DNA of 64,000 nucleotides from Rhodococcus sp. 1168 (GTDB lineage Bacteria; Actinomycetota; Actinomycetes; Mycobacteriales; Mycobacteriaceae). Made by a program: the position numbers and the translations under genes. The stretch is taken from assembly GCF_002091955.1 (NCBI RefSeq), contig NZ_MKKY01000073.1, forward strand, positions 62,001 to 126,000. The letters are read 5' to 3'. The notes under the pieces are model-generated. The model was not told the DNA's origin. It saw only the letters and a program-made list of their open reading frames with translations, and did not search any database. Positions 27,908 through 37,076 of the stretch are shown piece after piece (the stretch's first letter is position 1; every line of letters starts with the position of its first letter).

Positions 27908-30013
27908 CTACTTCGGAGTTGCCAGAGCGAACGGGAGCACCGAATCTGCACCTGCGCCGCGGAGGGCGGAGCTAGCGCAAGTAAAAGTCCAACCCGTATC
28001 GGTAACCAAGTCCACCAGGAGGATCGGTCCGGAGACCCCGTTCAGGTCCGGAACGAGCCAGGAATCGACGAGCCCGGCCACTCGGAATGCCGAATTCGCG
28101 GCCGTCACGCGCGGATGGTCCGGTCGAAGGGTAAGCGTTCCGAGATCGTCGAGCCGTCCGATGCGGGCCAATTCGCCGGCGATCGAACGGACCAGCATCG
28201 GATGCGTCGACGATTCCAGCGCGATCACCGAGGTCGGTCTCTTCGCCCAGTCCCACGAGGCCAACACCGCGATACAGGCCTGAACGAGGGCGTCGGGGGC
28301 TGGACCGTCGGGTGCATCGAGTGCTGCTCGCAGGCGGCCACCCCAACCCAGGTCGGTGAGGCGGCCCAGGACCCGGCCGGGTTCAGGGCCGTCGGTGATC
28401 TTGCCGGAGCGGGAGACTCCGAGTTTCTTCATCCCGCTGGGCCACTGCTTTCGCGGAGGCAGGTCGAGTCCCGGGCGGTCGAGACGTTCACGCGCGGACT
28501 CGACGGCGGCTGCGTCCACCTGAGTCGAGTAAGCCTTTCCTGTGCAGTTGTCGCATCGGCCACACGGATTCGGCTCGGCGCCGAGGCCTGGATCGTCCAA
28601 CTGTCTCCGCAGGAATTCCATCCGGCACCCATCGGTGCGCTGATAGTCGATCATTGCCTGCTGCTCCGCGTCCCTGGCTTGCTCGAGGCGCTCGTAACGC
28701 GGTGCATCGTAGGCCCATGACTGACCGGTCGAGATCCATCCGCCTCGCACTCGCTGAACGGCACCATCGACGTCGAGGACCTTCAAGACCATCTCGAGTC
28801 GGCTCCGGTTGAGATCCACCAACGGCTCCAATGCCGGGGTCGACTGCGGCTTGACGGGGTCGAGAGCGTCGATGACCTGCCGTACGACGTGTTCTCGCGG
28901 GAAGGCTACGGATGCGAAATAGCTCCAGATCTGCTTGTCCTCGTGGCCTGGAAGGAGGATGACTTCGGCGCGGTCGGTGGCGCGACCTGCACGGCCGACC
29001 TGCTGGTAGTACGAGATGGGGGATGAAGGAGCGCCCATGTGGACGACGAATCCCAGATCCGGTTTGTCGAAGCCCATGCCCAGCGCGGACGTGGCTACGA
29101 GGGCCTTGACCTCGTTGTTCAGTAGGTCCGATTCCAACGATTCGCGTTCGGTGGTGTCGGTCTGGCCGGTGTACGCGGACACGACGAAGCCCTGGTCAGA
29201 CAGCAGGCTCGCGAGGTCGCGTGCTGCCGACACCGTCAGGGCATAGATGATTCCCGACCCCGGGAGTTCGGCCAGGTGAGCTGCGAGCCACGCGGCGCGC
29301 TCGGTGGAGTTCTCGATCTGGACCACCGACAGGTGGAGCGACTCGCGTTCGAGTCCTCCGCGGAGAACGAGGGTGTCCCCGCCACCGACACCGAGTTGTG
29401 CGGCGACATCGGCGACCACGCGGTCATTTGCAGTGGCCGTGGTGGCCAAGACCGGAATCCCCTCGCGCAGTTCGGATATGAGCGTTCGAATCCGTCGGTA
29501 ATCGGGACGGAAGTCATGTCCCCAGTCGGAAACACAGTGCGCTTCGTCTACGACGACGAGGCCCGCGTCTGCTGCCAGCGAGGGCAGTACCTGGTCTCGG
29601 AAGTCCGGGTTGTTGAGCCGTTCCGGGCTGACGAGCAGCACGTCGAGCCTGCCCGCAGCGACATCGGCATGGACGTCTTCCCACTCGGTCATGTTCCCGG
29701 AGTTGATGGTTGCGGCCCGCACACCGGCGCGCTCGGCGGAAGCTACCTGGTTCCGCATCAGTGCCAACAACGGCGACACGATGACGGTGGGTCCGAGTCC
29801 CTGAGCGCGGAGCAGTTTTGCGGCGATGAAGTAGACCGCCGACTTTCCCCATCCGGTGCGTTGCACCACCAGCGCGCGGCGGCGGTGAACAACGAGCGCC
29901 TCGATTGCCGTCCACTGATCCTCGCGAAGACTGGCAGCGGGCCCGGCCAGCTCCCGAAGGAGCCGCTCCGCATCTGCGCGCAGGTCTACCGTCGACGGTT
30001 CGGTGGTGGTCAT
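27908..30013 (-). CDS. recQ: RecQ family ATP-dependent DNA helicase
   Basis: This 701-residue SF2 helicase unwinds DNA 3' to 5' during recombination and repair. The Q-motif region precedes Walker A at QRTGWGKS (51-58); the DEAH box appears as VVVDEAHCVSDWGHDFRPDY; motif VI is in YYQQVGRAGRATDRAEV. A zinc-binding CGRCDNC segment is in the RQC region. The C-terminal 200 residues, rich in Ala and Gly, are not a recognisable HRDC domain. ATG at 30013 was chosen because the frame upstream overlaps crcB and has no family similarity; a GTG at 30031 is an alternative. Confidence 0.92.
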   Translation of the reverse strand: MTTTEPSTVDLRADAERLLRELAGPAASLREDQWTAIEALVVHRRRALVVQRTGWGKSAVYFIAAKLLRAQGLGPTVIVSPLLALMRNQVASAERAGVRAATINSGNMTEWEDVHADVAAGRLDVLLVSPERLNNPDFRDQVLPSLAADAGLVVVDEAHCVSDWGHDFRPDYRRIRTLISELREGIPVLATTATANDRVVADVAAQLGVGGGDTLVLRGGLERESLHLSVVQIENSTERAAWLAAHLAELPGSGIIYALTVSAARDLASLLSDQGFVVSAYTGQTDTTERESLESDLLNNEVKALVATSALGMGFDKPDLGFVVHMGAPSSPISYYQQVGRAGRATDRAEVILLPGHEDKQIWSYFASVAFPREHVVRQVIDALDPVKPQSTPALEPLVDLNRSRLEMVLKVLDVDGAVQRVRGGWISTGQSWAYDAPRYERLEQARDAEQQAMIDYQRTDGCRMEFLRRQLDDPGLGAEPNPCGRCDNCTGKAYSTQVDAAAVESARERLDRPGLDLPPRKQWPSGMKKLGVSRSGKITDGPEPGRVLGRLTDLGWGGRLRAALDAPDGPAPDALVQACIAVLASWDWAKRPTSVIALESSTHPMLVRSIAGELARIGRLDDLGTLTLRPDHPRVTAANSAFRVAGLVDSWLVPDLNGVSGPILLVDLVTDTGWTFTCASSALRGAGADSVLPFALATPK

Positions 30014-30094
30014 CGGTTCATCGTGCCGCACGTGTCCGACAGTTTCACCGCCCGCACGGCGATTACGCTTCATCGAACACACGAGGAGGTGCTC

Positions 30095-30583
30095 TTGTTC
30101 GACAAAGATCTGCCGTTCGATCCAGATGTGGACGACGACGCGGCGCAGATGACCGCGCCTGCGAGGCCTCTGCATCTTCGGCCGAGTGCACTCGCTCTCG
30201 TCTTCATCGGTGGAGTGATCGGCACCGCGATGCGCTATGGAATCGAGATCGCGATCCCTCAGGTGATCCGAGGCTGGCCCATTGCCACGTTTTCGATCAA
30301 TCTTCTCGGTGCATTCGTGCTCGGTGTTCTGCTCGAGAACATGGCGCGACGCGGTGCTGATGCCGGTGTCAGGCAACGGATTCGCTTGTTCGCAGGCACC
30401 GGGTTCTGTGGTGCTTTCACCACATACAGCACGTTTGCGCTCGAAGCGGTACTACTCACAAGGGACGGCCACCTTTCGACAGCGCTTGTGTACGGAATAT
30501 CGACGGTATTCCTCGGTGCGCTCGCGGCGTGGGCGGGGATCGTCGTGGGCGCTTCGATCCATTTCGATCGGTCGGCGAGGTGA
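30095..30583 (+). CDS. crcB: Fluoride ion channel subunit CrcB/Fluc (first copy)
   Basis: This 162-residue four-helix membrane protein exports fluoride as part of a dual-topology dimer. The signature GTGFCGAFTTYSTF is present near the third helix, with GTAMRYGIE in the first. The start was set at TTG 30095 because AGGAGG (30084-30089) lies five bases upstream; a GTG at 30089 and an ATG at 30149 are in frame. It has a hydrophilic N-terminal stretch of about 35 residues, longer than usual. The next gene overlaps by four bases. Confidence 0.88.
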   Translation: MFDKDLPFDPDVDDDAAQMTAPARPLHLRPSALALVFIGGVIGTAMRYGIEIAIPQVIRGWPIATFSINLLGAFVLGVLLENMARRGADAGVRQRIRLFAGTGFCGAFTTYSTFALEAVLLTRDGHLSTALVYGISTVFLGALAAWAGIVVGASIHFDRSAR

Positions 30584-30951
30584 TCGTCCTGCTGATGGCG
30601 CTGGCAGGCGCGCTCGGAGCAGTCTGCCGATTCGTTGTCGATTCCTTCGTCAAATCCAAGGTGCAGGGAACACTGTTCCCGTGGGCGACAGTCGGCATCA
30701 ACATTTCTGGATCCCTGTTCGTCGGATTTCTTGCCGGACTTGTCGTGTTCGCGCAAGGGTCGACCGATCTGCAGACGATCATCGGCACCGGGTTCTGCGG
30801 CGGATACACGACCTTCAGTACGGCGAGCTTCGAAACTGTCCGACTCGTTCAGGTCGGTAGACGTTCGCTCGCGCTGGCCACAGCGGTCGGAACCCTGGCT
30901 GGTTCGGTCGGAGCCTGTGCCGCAGGGTTCGTGCTCGCAGGCTTCGTCTGA
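30580..30951 (+). CDS. crcB: Fluoride ion channel subunit CrcB/Fluc (second copy)
   Basis: This 123-residue four-helix protein has the Fluc signature GTGFCGGYTTFSTASFE and the GALGAVCRF start. Tandem crcB pairs in Gram-positive bacteria encode opposite-facing subunits of a heterodimeric channel. The GTG overlaps the first copy's stop (GTGA at 30580-30583), so the two are translationally coupled and likely produced in equal amounts. No fluoride riboswitch was recognised upstream. Confidence 0.92.
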   Translation: MIVLLMALAGALGAVCRFVVDSFVKSKVQGTLFPWATVGINISGSLFVGFLAGLVVFAQGSTDLQTIIGTGFCGGYTTFSTASFETVRLVQVGRRSLALATAVGTLAGSVGACAAGFVLAGFV

Positions 30952-31030
30952 AAAAGGACGGAGCGATCCTCGGCCGCGAGACGTATCGTCGCCGTAGGTT
31001 GCGGCACAGTTCGATCGTCTCCAATGTCCG

Positions 31031-31921
31031 TCAGGTCCGCTGTGAGGTGGCGATGTCGAGGAAGTCTCGGCGTGGGCCACGAAGAGGTTCACGCAGATCC
31101 CACACCGCGCACAGTTCCCGCGGCATCGTCACGGCGTCGATGCGTGTCAATCGGCCGTCGCGAAGGTCGGCTGCGACCGCCAGCGAAGACAGGACCGTCG
31201 GCGCGTTCGCAGTCACCACCGCCGATTTTATCGCGGTGACCGAGTTGAGTTCGAGCAGCGGCGGAACCGTCGGGTGCACGGTGCTCTCGTAGGTGGTGCG
31301 CGAGCCCGATCCGAGTTCGCGTTGGACGAGTGCTGTTGCGGCCAGTTCATCGACGGTGATTGACTCTCGTGACACCCACGGGTGCTGCGGTGGGACGACG
31401 ACGACGAGTTCGTCGGTCGCCACGACGCAAATCCCGAGGCCGTCCGGGATCTGCGGTCCTTCGACGAATCCGATGTCGGCTCGACCCGCGAGGACATGGT
31501 GGGCAACCTCGGCCGAGTTCATCAAACGCATCTGCGTTCGCACGTCCGGAAACCGAGCCCGCATCAGGACGATCCAGCCCGGCAACAGATGCTCTGCGAC
31601 AGTCATGCTCGCGGCCACGGTGAGGCTTGCATTTTCCTCCCGCAGGAGGGATTGGACACCCGTCGCGAACTTTTCGGCGGCGCCGAGAACGTTCCCTGCC
31701 CACTCGAGAACAGCGACACCTTCGGGAGTGAGCACCACGCCGCTGCTGGTGCGGTCGAACACGCGGAGACCGATGTCGCGCTCGGCTGCCCGAATTCGTG
31801 CGCTGACCGCTTGCTGACTCAATCCGTGTTCCCGTCCGGCCGCGCTCATGCTGCCCAGCCGTGCGACCGAGACCATCACGTCGAGCGCGGCGAGATCGGG
31901 GACCCGTGGGGACAGTGTCAT
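31031..31921 (-). CDS. LysR family transcriptional regulator
   Basis: This 296-residue regulator has an N-terminal winged helix at about 8-65 (LGSMSAAGREHGLSQQAVSARIRAAERDIG) and a periplasmic-binding-like effector domain after it. Its ATG overlaps the ribokinase stop by four bases (ATGA, 31918-31921), so it is produced with the kinase. The target genes and effector are unknown; the co-expressed sugar kinase makes a nucleoside or sugar effector plausible. LysR regulators are usually divergent from their targets, so a co-oriented overlap is less common. Confidence 0.87.
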   Translation of the reverse strand: MTLSPRVPDLAALDVMVSVARLGSMSAAGREHGLSQQAVSARIRAAERDIGLRVFDRTSSGVVLTPEGVAVLEWAGNVLGAAEKFATGVQSLLREENASLTVAASMTVAEHLLPGWIVLMRARFPDVRTQMRLMNSAEVAHHVLAGRADIGFVEGPQIPDGLGICVVATDELVVVVPPQHPWVSRESITVDELAATALVQRELGSGSRTTYESTVHPTVPPLLELNSVTAIKSAVVTANAPTVLSSLAVAADLRDGRLTRIDAVTMPRELCAVWDLREPLRGPRRDFLDIATSQRT

Positions 31922-32796
31922 CGTCGGGCTGCATCCGCGATGAGCGCGTCGATATCCGCTCGCGATCCCGAAGACGCTCCGGTGCCACGACGCGTAGCAG
32001 CCAATGCCCCTGCTGCACAGGCCCATCGGACTGATTCTTCGGGACCCTGTAGCCAGCGGGCAGCCAAAGCCCCGGTGAAGGCATCTCCGGCACCGGTGGT
32101 GTCGATGGCGTCGACCCGTGGCGCTCGAGCGTGAAACGTCGACGCCGGTCCGCGGTACCGAGCGCCGTTGGCGCCGAGCGTGGTGACGACGTGCGCAATG
32201 CGATCGAGAACACTGTCGCCGACTGCGTCGGCTTCGGACTCGTTGACGATCAGGACGTCCACGACGTCGACGAGGGCCTCCGGGAGTGGTCGAACGGGAG
32301 AGGGGTTCAGCATGACCACAGTGTCGTGAGCTCGGGCGTGAATCGCACCGGCCACGACCGTGTCGAGGGGAATCTCCAACTGGCACAGCAGGATATCCGC
32401 GGCGGCGATGATATCGAGTTCATGATCGGTCAAGGTGGACATCGTGGCGTTGGCGCCCGGGACGACGACGATCGAGTTCTCCCCGTGACGGTCGACGGTC
32501 ACAACTGCGATTCCGCTCGGATCATCGGTGCGTCGGAGTCCGGACGCGTCGACACCGGCTTCGATGACACTTCGTTCGAGGTCGGCAGCGAATGTGTCGT
32601 CACCTACCGCCCCGAGGAATGCTGCGTCGGCGCCTGCCCGTGCCGCCGCGATGGCTTGATTCGCTCCCTTTCCTCCCTGCGCGGTGTCGAAGGAGTCACC
32701 CAGGACGGTTTCGCCGGGCTCGGGTAGGCGTCGAGTCGTTGTCGTCAGGTCCATGTTGATACTGCCCAGGACAACGATGCGCGGAGTCGTCATCAT
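31918..32796 (-). CDS. rbsK: Ribokinase (PfkB family sugar kinase)
   Basis: This 292-residue kinase phosphorylates ribose or a related sugar with ATP. The GGKGANQAIAAARAGA signature lies near residue 42 and the C-terminal DTTGAGDAFTGALA, with the catalytic Asp, near 248. GSINMDL at the start fits ribokinases. The start is MMTTPRIVV at 32796 (or 32793). It is divergent from the aminotransferase at 32887; the 90-base gap contains the operator palindrome at 32849-32874. Confidence 0.88.
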   Translation of the reverse strand: MMTTPRIVVLGSINMDLTTTTRRLPEPGETVLGDSFDTAQGGKGANQAIAAARAGADAAFLGAVGDDTFAADLERSVIEAGVDASGLRRTDDPSGIAVVTVDRHGENSIVVVPGANATMSTLTDHELDIIAAADILLCQLEIPLDTVVAGAIHARAHDTVVMLNPSPVRPLPEALVDVVDVLIVNESEADAVGDSVLDRIAHVVTTLGANGARYRGPASTFHARAPRVDAIDTTGAGDAFTGALAARWLQGPEESVRWACAAGALAATRRGTGASSGSRADIDALIADAARR

Positions 32797-32848
32797 CCGA
32801 CGATATGCGGCGTCCGCGATGTCCTGTATACGAGCATGCAGTTTGCAC

Positions 32849-32874
32849 GTTGCAGATTGTTGACAATCTGCAAC
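32849..32874. promoter_or_regulatory. Palindromic operator upstream of the class III aminotransferase
   Basis: Arms GTTGCAGATTGT (32849-32860) and ACAATCTGCAAC (32863-32874) form a perfect 12-bp inverted repeat with a TG spacer, 12 bases before the ATG. The core TTGCAGATTGTTRACAATC also occurs, in inverted orientation, at 39363-39381. The size and symmetry suit a GntR/FadR-type dimer, and a gene for one lies at 38549. Confidence 0.75.
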
Positions 32875-32886
32875 TGCTCCATCACG

Positions 32887-34161
32887 ATGGACCGCATGAC
32901 CGCGCCGACACGCACGCACCTCAGCCCCGCACTCAAGCAAGCGACTCCGGTTGTCGTGGACCACGCACTGGGCAGTTGGATCTACGGCACCGACGGAAAA
33001 CGGTATCTGGACTTCACCACGGGAATCGGTGTCACCAGCACCGGGCATTGTCATCCGCGCGTCGTCGAAGCGGCACGTGATCAAGTAGGCAAGATCATCC
33101 ACGCGCAATACACCACCGTCATGCACAAGCCGTTGCTCGAACTCACCGACAAACTCGGAGAGTTTCTGCCTGCCGGACTCAACAGTGTTTTCTACGCCAA
33201 CTCCGGCTCCGAGGCCGTCGAGGCCGCGATTCGATTGGCGCGCATGGCAACCGGTCGACCGAACATCATCGCATTTCATGGCGGATTTCATGGACGCACC
33301 GTTGCTGCGGCATCGCTCACCACCGCCGGTACCAAGTTCCGGTCCGGATTCTCTCCGATCATGGGCGGGGTGCACATCGCACCGTTTCCACATGCCTTCC
33401 GTTACGGCTGGGACATGGACACCGCTATCGCTTTCGCTTTGCAAGAACTCGACTACCTTCTTGCAACCATTTCGAGCCCGGCAGACACCGCTGGATTCAT
33501 CATCGAACCGGTGCTCGGCGACGGTGGCTACCTGCCCACTCCACCCGCGTTCCTCGAAGGTCTGCGTCGCCGCGCCGACGAGCACGGGATCGTCTTCATC
33601 GTCGACGAGGTCCAGGCCGGTGTCGGACGGACCGGAAAATTCTGGGGCCACGAGCATTCCACTGCTACCCCCGACATCGTGATCACGGCCAAGGGCCTGG
33701 CTTCTGGATTCCCGATCTCGGCGATCGCGGCGTCGACCGAACTCATGTCCAAGGCGTGGCCGGGATCGCAGGGTGGTACCTACGGCGGAAACGCTGTCGC
33801 CGCTGCTGCCGCGGTGGCCACGCTCGACGTCGTCCGCGACGAAGGACTCGTCGAGAACGCGCGCCGACAGGGCGACGTGCTGCTCGACGGCCTGGTGGCA
33901 CTGCAAGCGCAGTACTCGGCGATCGGCGACGCGCGCGGACTCGGTCTGATGCAGGCCCTCGAATTCGTCGACGAGAACGGCAAACCCGACGCCGCTGCTG
34001 CCGGCCGCGTCCAGCAGACCGCAATATCGGAAGGGTTGCTGTTGCTTACCTGCGGGGCGTTCGGCAATGTCGTACGAGTCATTCCTGCACTCGTCGTCAC
34101 CGACGACGAAGTTGCCGAGGGGCTCGATGCCATCGCCCGAACGTTGAAGCGCGCACTGTGA
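32887..34161 (+). CDS. Class III PLP aminotransferase (candidate diaminobutyrate or GABA transaminase)
   Basis: This 424-residue enzyme has the fold-type I motifs YANSGSEAVEAAIRLAR, FHGGFHGRTVAAASLT, VDEVQAGVGRTG, and the PLP Lys269 in TAKGLASGFP. It belongs to the GabT/omega-amino acid transaminase group and is comparable to DoeD of ectoine degradation, which would convert diaminobutyrate to aspartate semialdehyde. The ATG at 32887 (or 32896) has no ribosome-binding site, and the operator sits just upstream, so the transcript may be leaderless or nearly so. Its stop overlaps the next gene (GTGA). The substrate is inferred from the downstream ectoine hydrolase. Confidence 0.85.
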   Translation: MDRMTAPTRTHLSPALKQATPVVVDHALGSWIYGTDGKRYLDFTTGIGVTSTGHCHPRVVEAARDQVGKIIHAQYTTVMHKPLLELTDKLGEFLPAGLNSVFYANSGSEAVEAAIRLARMATGRPNIIAFHGGFHGRTVAAASLTTAGTKFRSGFSPIMGGVHIAPFPHAFRYGWDMDTAIAFALQELDYLLATISSPADTAGFIIEPVLGDGGYLPTPPAFLEGLRRRADEHGIVFIVDEVQAGVGRTGKFWGHEHSTATPDIVITAKGLASGFPISAIAASTELMSKAWPGSQGGTYGGNAVAAAAAVATLDVVRDEGLVENARRQGDVLLDGLVALQAQYSAIGDARGLGLMQALEFVDENGKPDAAAAGRVQQTAISEGLLLLTCGAFGNVVRVIPALVVTDDEVAEGLDAIARTLKRAL

Positions 34162-37076
34162 CGGTGATCGGCGGCGTCGGACCGGTCCTCGACGAACTGC
34201 GCAGGGCGGGGGTCGACGTCGATGTGACCTCGCGGCGCCTGGCCGAGTATTCGTACGACGCGTCGAACTACCGCGTGCCGCCGGTCGCCGTGGTGTTTCC
34301 TCGCACTACCGCGGACGTGTGCGCGGTAGTGAAGTCGTGTGTGAAGGGCAACATACCGATCGTGAGCCGCGGCGGAGGAACATCGATGGCAGGCAACGCG
34401 ATCGGTGAGGGTGTGGTCCTGGACTTCTCGCGGCACATGAATACCGTGCTCTCGGTCGACGCCGAATCCAAGTCGGCCGTGGTCGAGCCGGGGATCGTGC
34501 TTTCGGACCTCGCCGAGACCGTGTCGGGGGCGACCGGCGGCATTTTGACTTACGCCCCCGACCCATCGAGCAAATCACGAGCAACCGTCGGTGGTTCGAT
34601 CGGCAACGATGCCTGCGGCAATCATTCGGTGCGGTACGGCCGTACAGCAGACCACACGATCGCTCTCGACCTGGTCACCGTCGACGGGGTGGTGTTGCGG
34701 GCGACACGCTCCGGTGTCACGGCCCTCGATCCTCACGACGCTGTCGCCGTCGCCGCAGCGGCCAGGATCACCTCCGAACTCCATACGCTTGTTTCCGACA
34801 ATCTGGCCGACTTCCGACTCGAACTCGGTCGGATTCCGCGCCAGGTTTCGGGCTTTCACCTGTCGACGTTGTTGCCGGAGAACGGCTTCGACGTGGCCCG
34901 TGCCCTCGTCGGCAGCGAAGGAACATGCGCGATCGTCGTCGCCGCGACCGTCGCGCTCGTTCCTGTCCCGCCCGCTGCGCTGCTGTTGAGTTTGGGATAC
35001 GCCGATGTCGTCGAAGCAGCCGAGGACGTCATGACGATCCTCGAGTTCTCGCCGGCGGCGGTCGAAGGGATCGACGAGAAGATCGTCGAGACGATGCAGC
35101 ACCGAAGGGGAGCGGACTCGGTCCAAGGGTTGCCTTCGGGAAACGCCTGGCTCTACGTCGATCTCGATGGTGAGAACGTCGCCGAAGTCGAGGACAAGGC
35201 TGGCCGATTGCTCGAGCGCCTACGTGAGCTCGGCAGGTTGAAGGATGGGCGCATCGTCGCAGACCTTGCTGAACGAAAGTCGCTGTGGCGGGTGCGGGAG
35301 GATGGCGCGGGTTTGTCGGCGCGTCTTGCCGGCGGTGGTGGTGAATCCTGGCCCGGCTGGGAGGATTCCGCGGTTGCACCCGAGAATTTGGCCGCGTACC
35401 TCGCAGAGTTCCGTGACCTTCTTGCCGTGCATTCGCTCACCGGGGTGATGTACGGACATTTCGGCGCCGGGTGCATGCACGTCCGTATCACTTTCGACCA
35501 ACGCAGTGACGCAGGAAGAGCAGTGATGGCGACCTTCCTGCAAGAGGCAGCCGAACTGGTAGTCCGGCACGGCGGTTCGTTGTCGGGTGAACACGGAGAC
35601 GGTCGGGCGCGGTCGGAACTGCTGCCGATCATGTACTCGACCTCGATGCTCGACGCGTTCGCGCGGTTCAAGCGCATCTGGGATCCTGCGGGCATCTTCA
35701 ATCCGGGCAGCATCGTCGATCCGATGCCGATGATGAACGATCTTGCATTGCAGGGTGTTCCGAACCGTCAATGGAAGACGACCTTCGAGCTGCATCAGAT
35801 CGGAACGAAGCCGGACTTGGATCCGTTCGTGCACGCCACCCAGGCATGCGTCGGTGTCGGGCGCTGCCGGTCCACCTCCGGTGGCGTCATGTGTCCGAGC
35901 TATCGCGCGAGCGGGGACGAGAAGGATTCGACCCGTGGGCGTGCCCGCGTCCTTCAGGACATGGTTCGCAGTAGCGCGACGGTCGCGGCAGGGTGGGCCT
36001 CGAAAGATGTCAAGGAATCGCTCGACCTGTGTCTGTCCTGCAAGGCCTGTTCAACCGACTGCCCCGTCGGGGTGGACATGGCGACCTACAAGTCGGAATT
36101 TCTCGATCATCACTACGCGGGGAAGTTGCGCCCGATGGCGCACTACTCACTGGGCTGGTTGCCACGCTGGTTGAAAGTGACGTCGATTGTGGCACCGGTA
36201 CTCAACCGCGCAATGACTCCGCGAACCGGTATCATCGCGGCCAGAGTCGGCGGTCTCACGACCAAGCGATCGTTGCCGCGGTTCGCCTCTCGACGGGAAC
36301 TACGCACGCAGACAGAGGGATCCGCGCCGGGAGGTGATGTCGTACTGCTCGTCGATTCCTTCACCAAGGGGTTTCGGCCGGAAATCGTCGGAGCTGCGGT
36401 TCGCGTTCTCGCCGAGGGCAACCGGACATCAGAGTGCAGGACCGACGTGTGCTGCGGGTTGACGTGGATTTCGACGGGGCAGCTGGCAACCGCCAAGAAG
36501 CAGTTGAGCAGAACCGTTGCCGCACTCGATGATGGCACCGATCGGCCGATCGTCGTAACCGAACCGAGCTGTGCGGCAACGCTCCGCAAGGATATGCCCG
36601 AACTCGTGGGCACCGAGGCGGCTCGACGGGTCGCCGCACGGGTGCAGAGCTTCGCCGGTGCGGTGATAGAGCAGGCCGCCGCGGGGTGGAGCCCGTCGGC
36701 CGACGTCCCCGAAGCAGTCACCGTGCAGACCCACTGCCACGAATACGCGGTGTTCGGCGAAGCCACGCAGCGAAAGGCGCTTGCTGCCGCGGGGATCGGC
36801 AGCGTCGACGAGGCGACCGGCTGCTGCGGGGTGGCAGGCAACTTCGGCTTCGAACCGGATCACTACGACATGAGCATGAAAGTCGCAGAACAGGCCCTGG
36901 CACCAGCGGTACGACGCGCTGATCCGACCAGGCCGATCCTGACCGACGGCTTCAGCTGTCACATGCAGGTGCGCCAACTGACCGGCAATCAGAGCGCGTC
37001 CGCCTCGATGCACCTCGCGCAACTCCTCGATCCCGCACCTTCGACACAGACCCCCAGGAAGGGGCATCAGCTATGA
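34158..37076 (+). CDS. Fused FAD-linked oxidase / Fe-S oxidoreductase (GlcD-GlcF-like, D-2-hydroxyacid dehydrogenase type)
   Basis: This 972-residue protein joins three parts. The N-terminal FAD-binding PCMH domain has SRGGGTSMAGNAIGEG at about 70-86. An FAD-oxidase C-terminal domain runs to about 530. A ferredoxin-like region follows with cysteine clusters from Cys564 and at Cys625, Cys628, Cys631 and Cys635 (CLSCKACSTDCPVG), then two CCG-type segments (DVCCGLTW; TGCCGVAGNFG). Such fusions oxidise D-lactate, glycolate or other 2-hydroxyacids and pass electrons to the respiratory chain. The GTG overlaps the aminotransferase stop and the stop overlaps the next gene (ATGA). Its role with ectoine is not explained by known pathways. 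Confidence 0.88.
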   Translation: MTVIGGVGPVLDELRRAGVDVDVTSRRLAEYSYDASNYRVPPVAVVFPRTTADVCAVVKSCVKGNIPIVSRGGGTSMAGNAIGEGVVLDFSRHMNTVLSVDAESKSAVVEPGIVLSDLAETVSGATGGILTYAPDPSSKSRATVGGSIGNDACGNHSVRYGRTADHTIALDLVTVDGVVLRATRSGVTALDPHDAVAVAAAARITSELHTLVSDNLADFRLELGRIPRQVSGFHLSTLLPENGFDVARALVGSEGTCAIVVAATVALVPVPPAALLLSLGYADVVEAAEDVMTILEFSPAAVEGIDEKIVETMQHRRGADSVQGLPSGNAWLYVDLDGENVAEVEDKAGRLLERLRELGRLKDGRIVADLAERKSLWRVREDGAGLSARLAGGGGESWPGWEDSAVAPENLAAYLAEFRDLLAVHSLTGVMYGHFGAGCMHVRITFDQRSDAGRAVMATFLQEAAELVVRHGGSLSGEHGDGRARSELLPIMYSTSMLDAFARFKRIWDPAGIFNPGSIVDPMPMMNDLALQGVPNRQWKTTFELHQIGTKPDLDPFVHATQACVGVGRCRSTSGGVMCPSYRASGDEKDSTRGRARVLQDMVRSSATVAAGWASKDVKESLDLCLSCKACSTDCPVGVDMATYKSEFLDHHYAGKLRPMAHYSLGWLPRWLKVTSIVAPVLNRAMTPRTGIIAARVGGLTTKRSLPRFASRRELRTQTEGSAPGGDVVLLVDSFTKGFRPEIVGAAVRVLAEGNRTSECRTDVCCGLTWISTGQLATAKKQLSRTVAALDDGTDRPIVVTEPSCAATLRKDMPELVGTEAARRVAARVQSFAGAVIEQAAAGWSPSADVPEAVTVQTHCHEYAVFGEATQRKALAAAGIGSVDEATGCCGVAGNFGFEPDHYDMSMKVAEQALAPAVRRADPTRPILTDGFSCHMQVRQLTGNQSASASMHLAQLLDPAPSTQTPRKGHQL

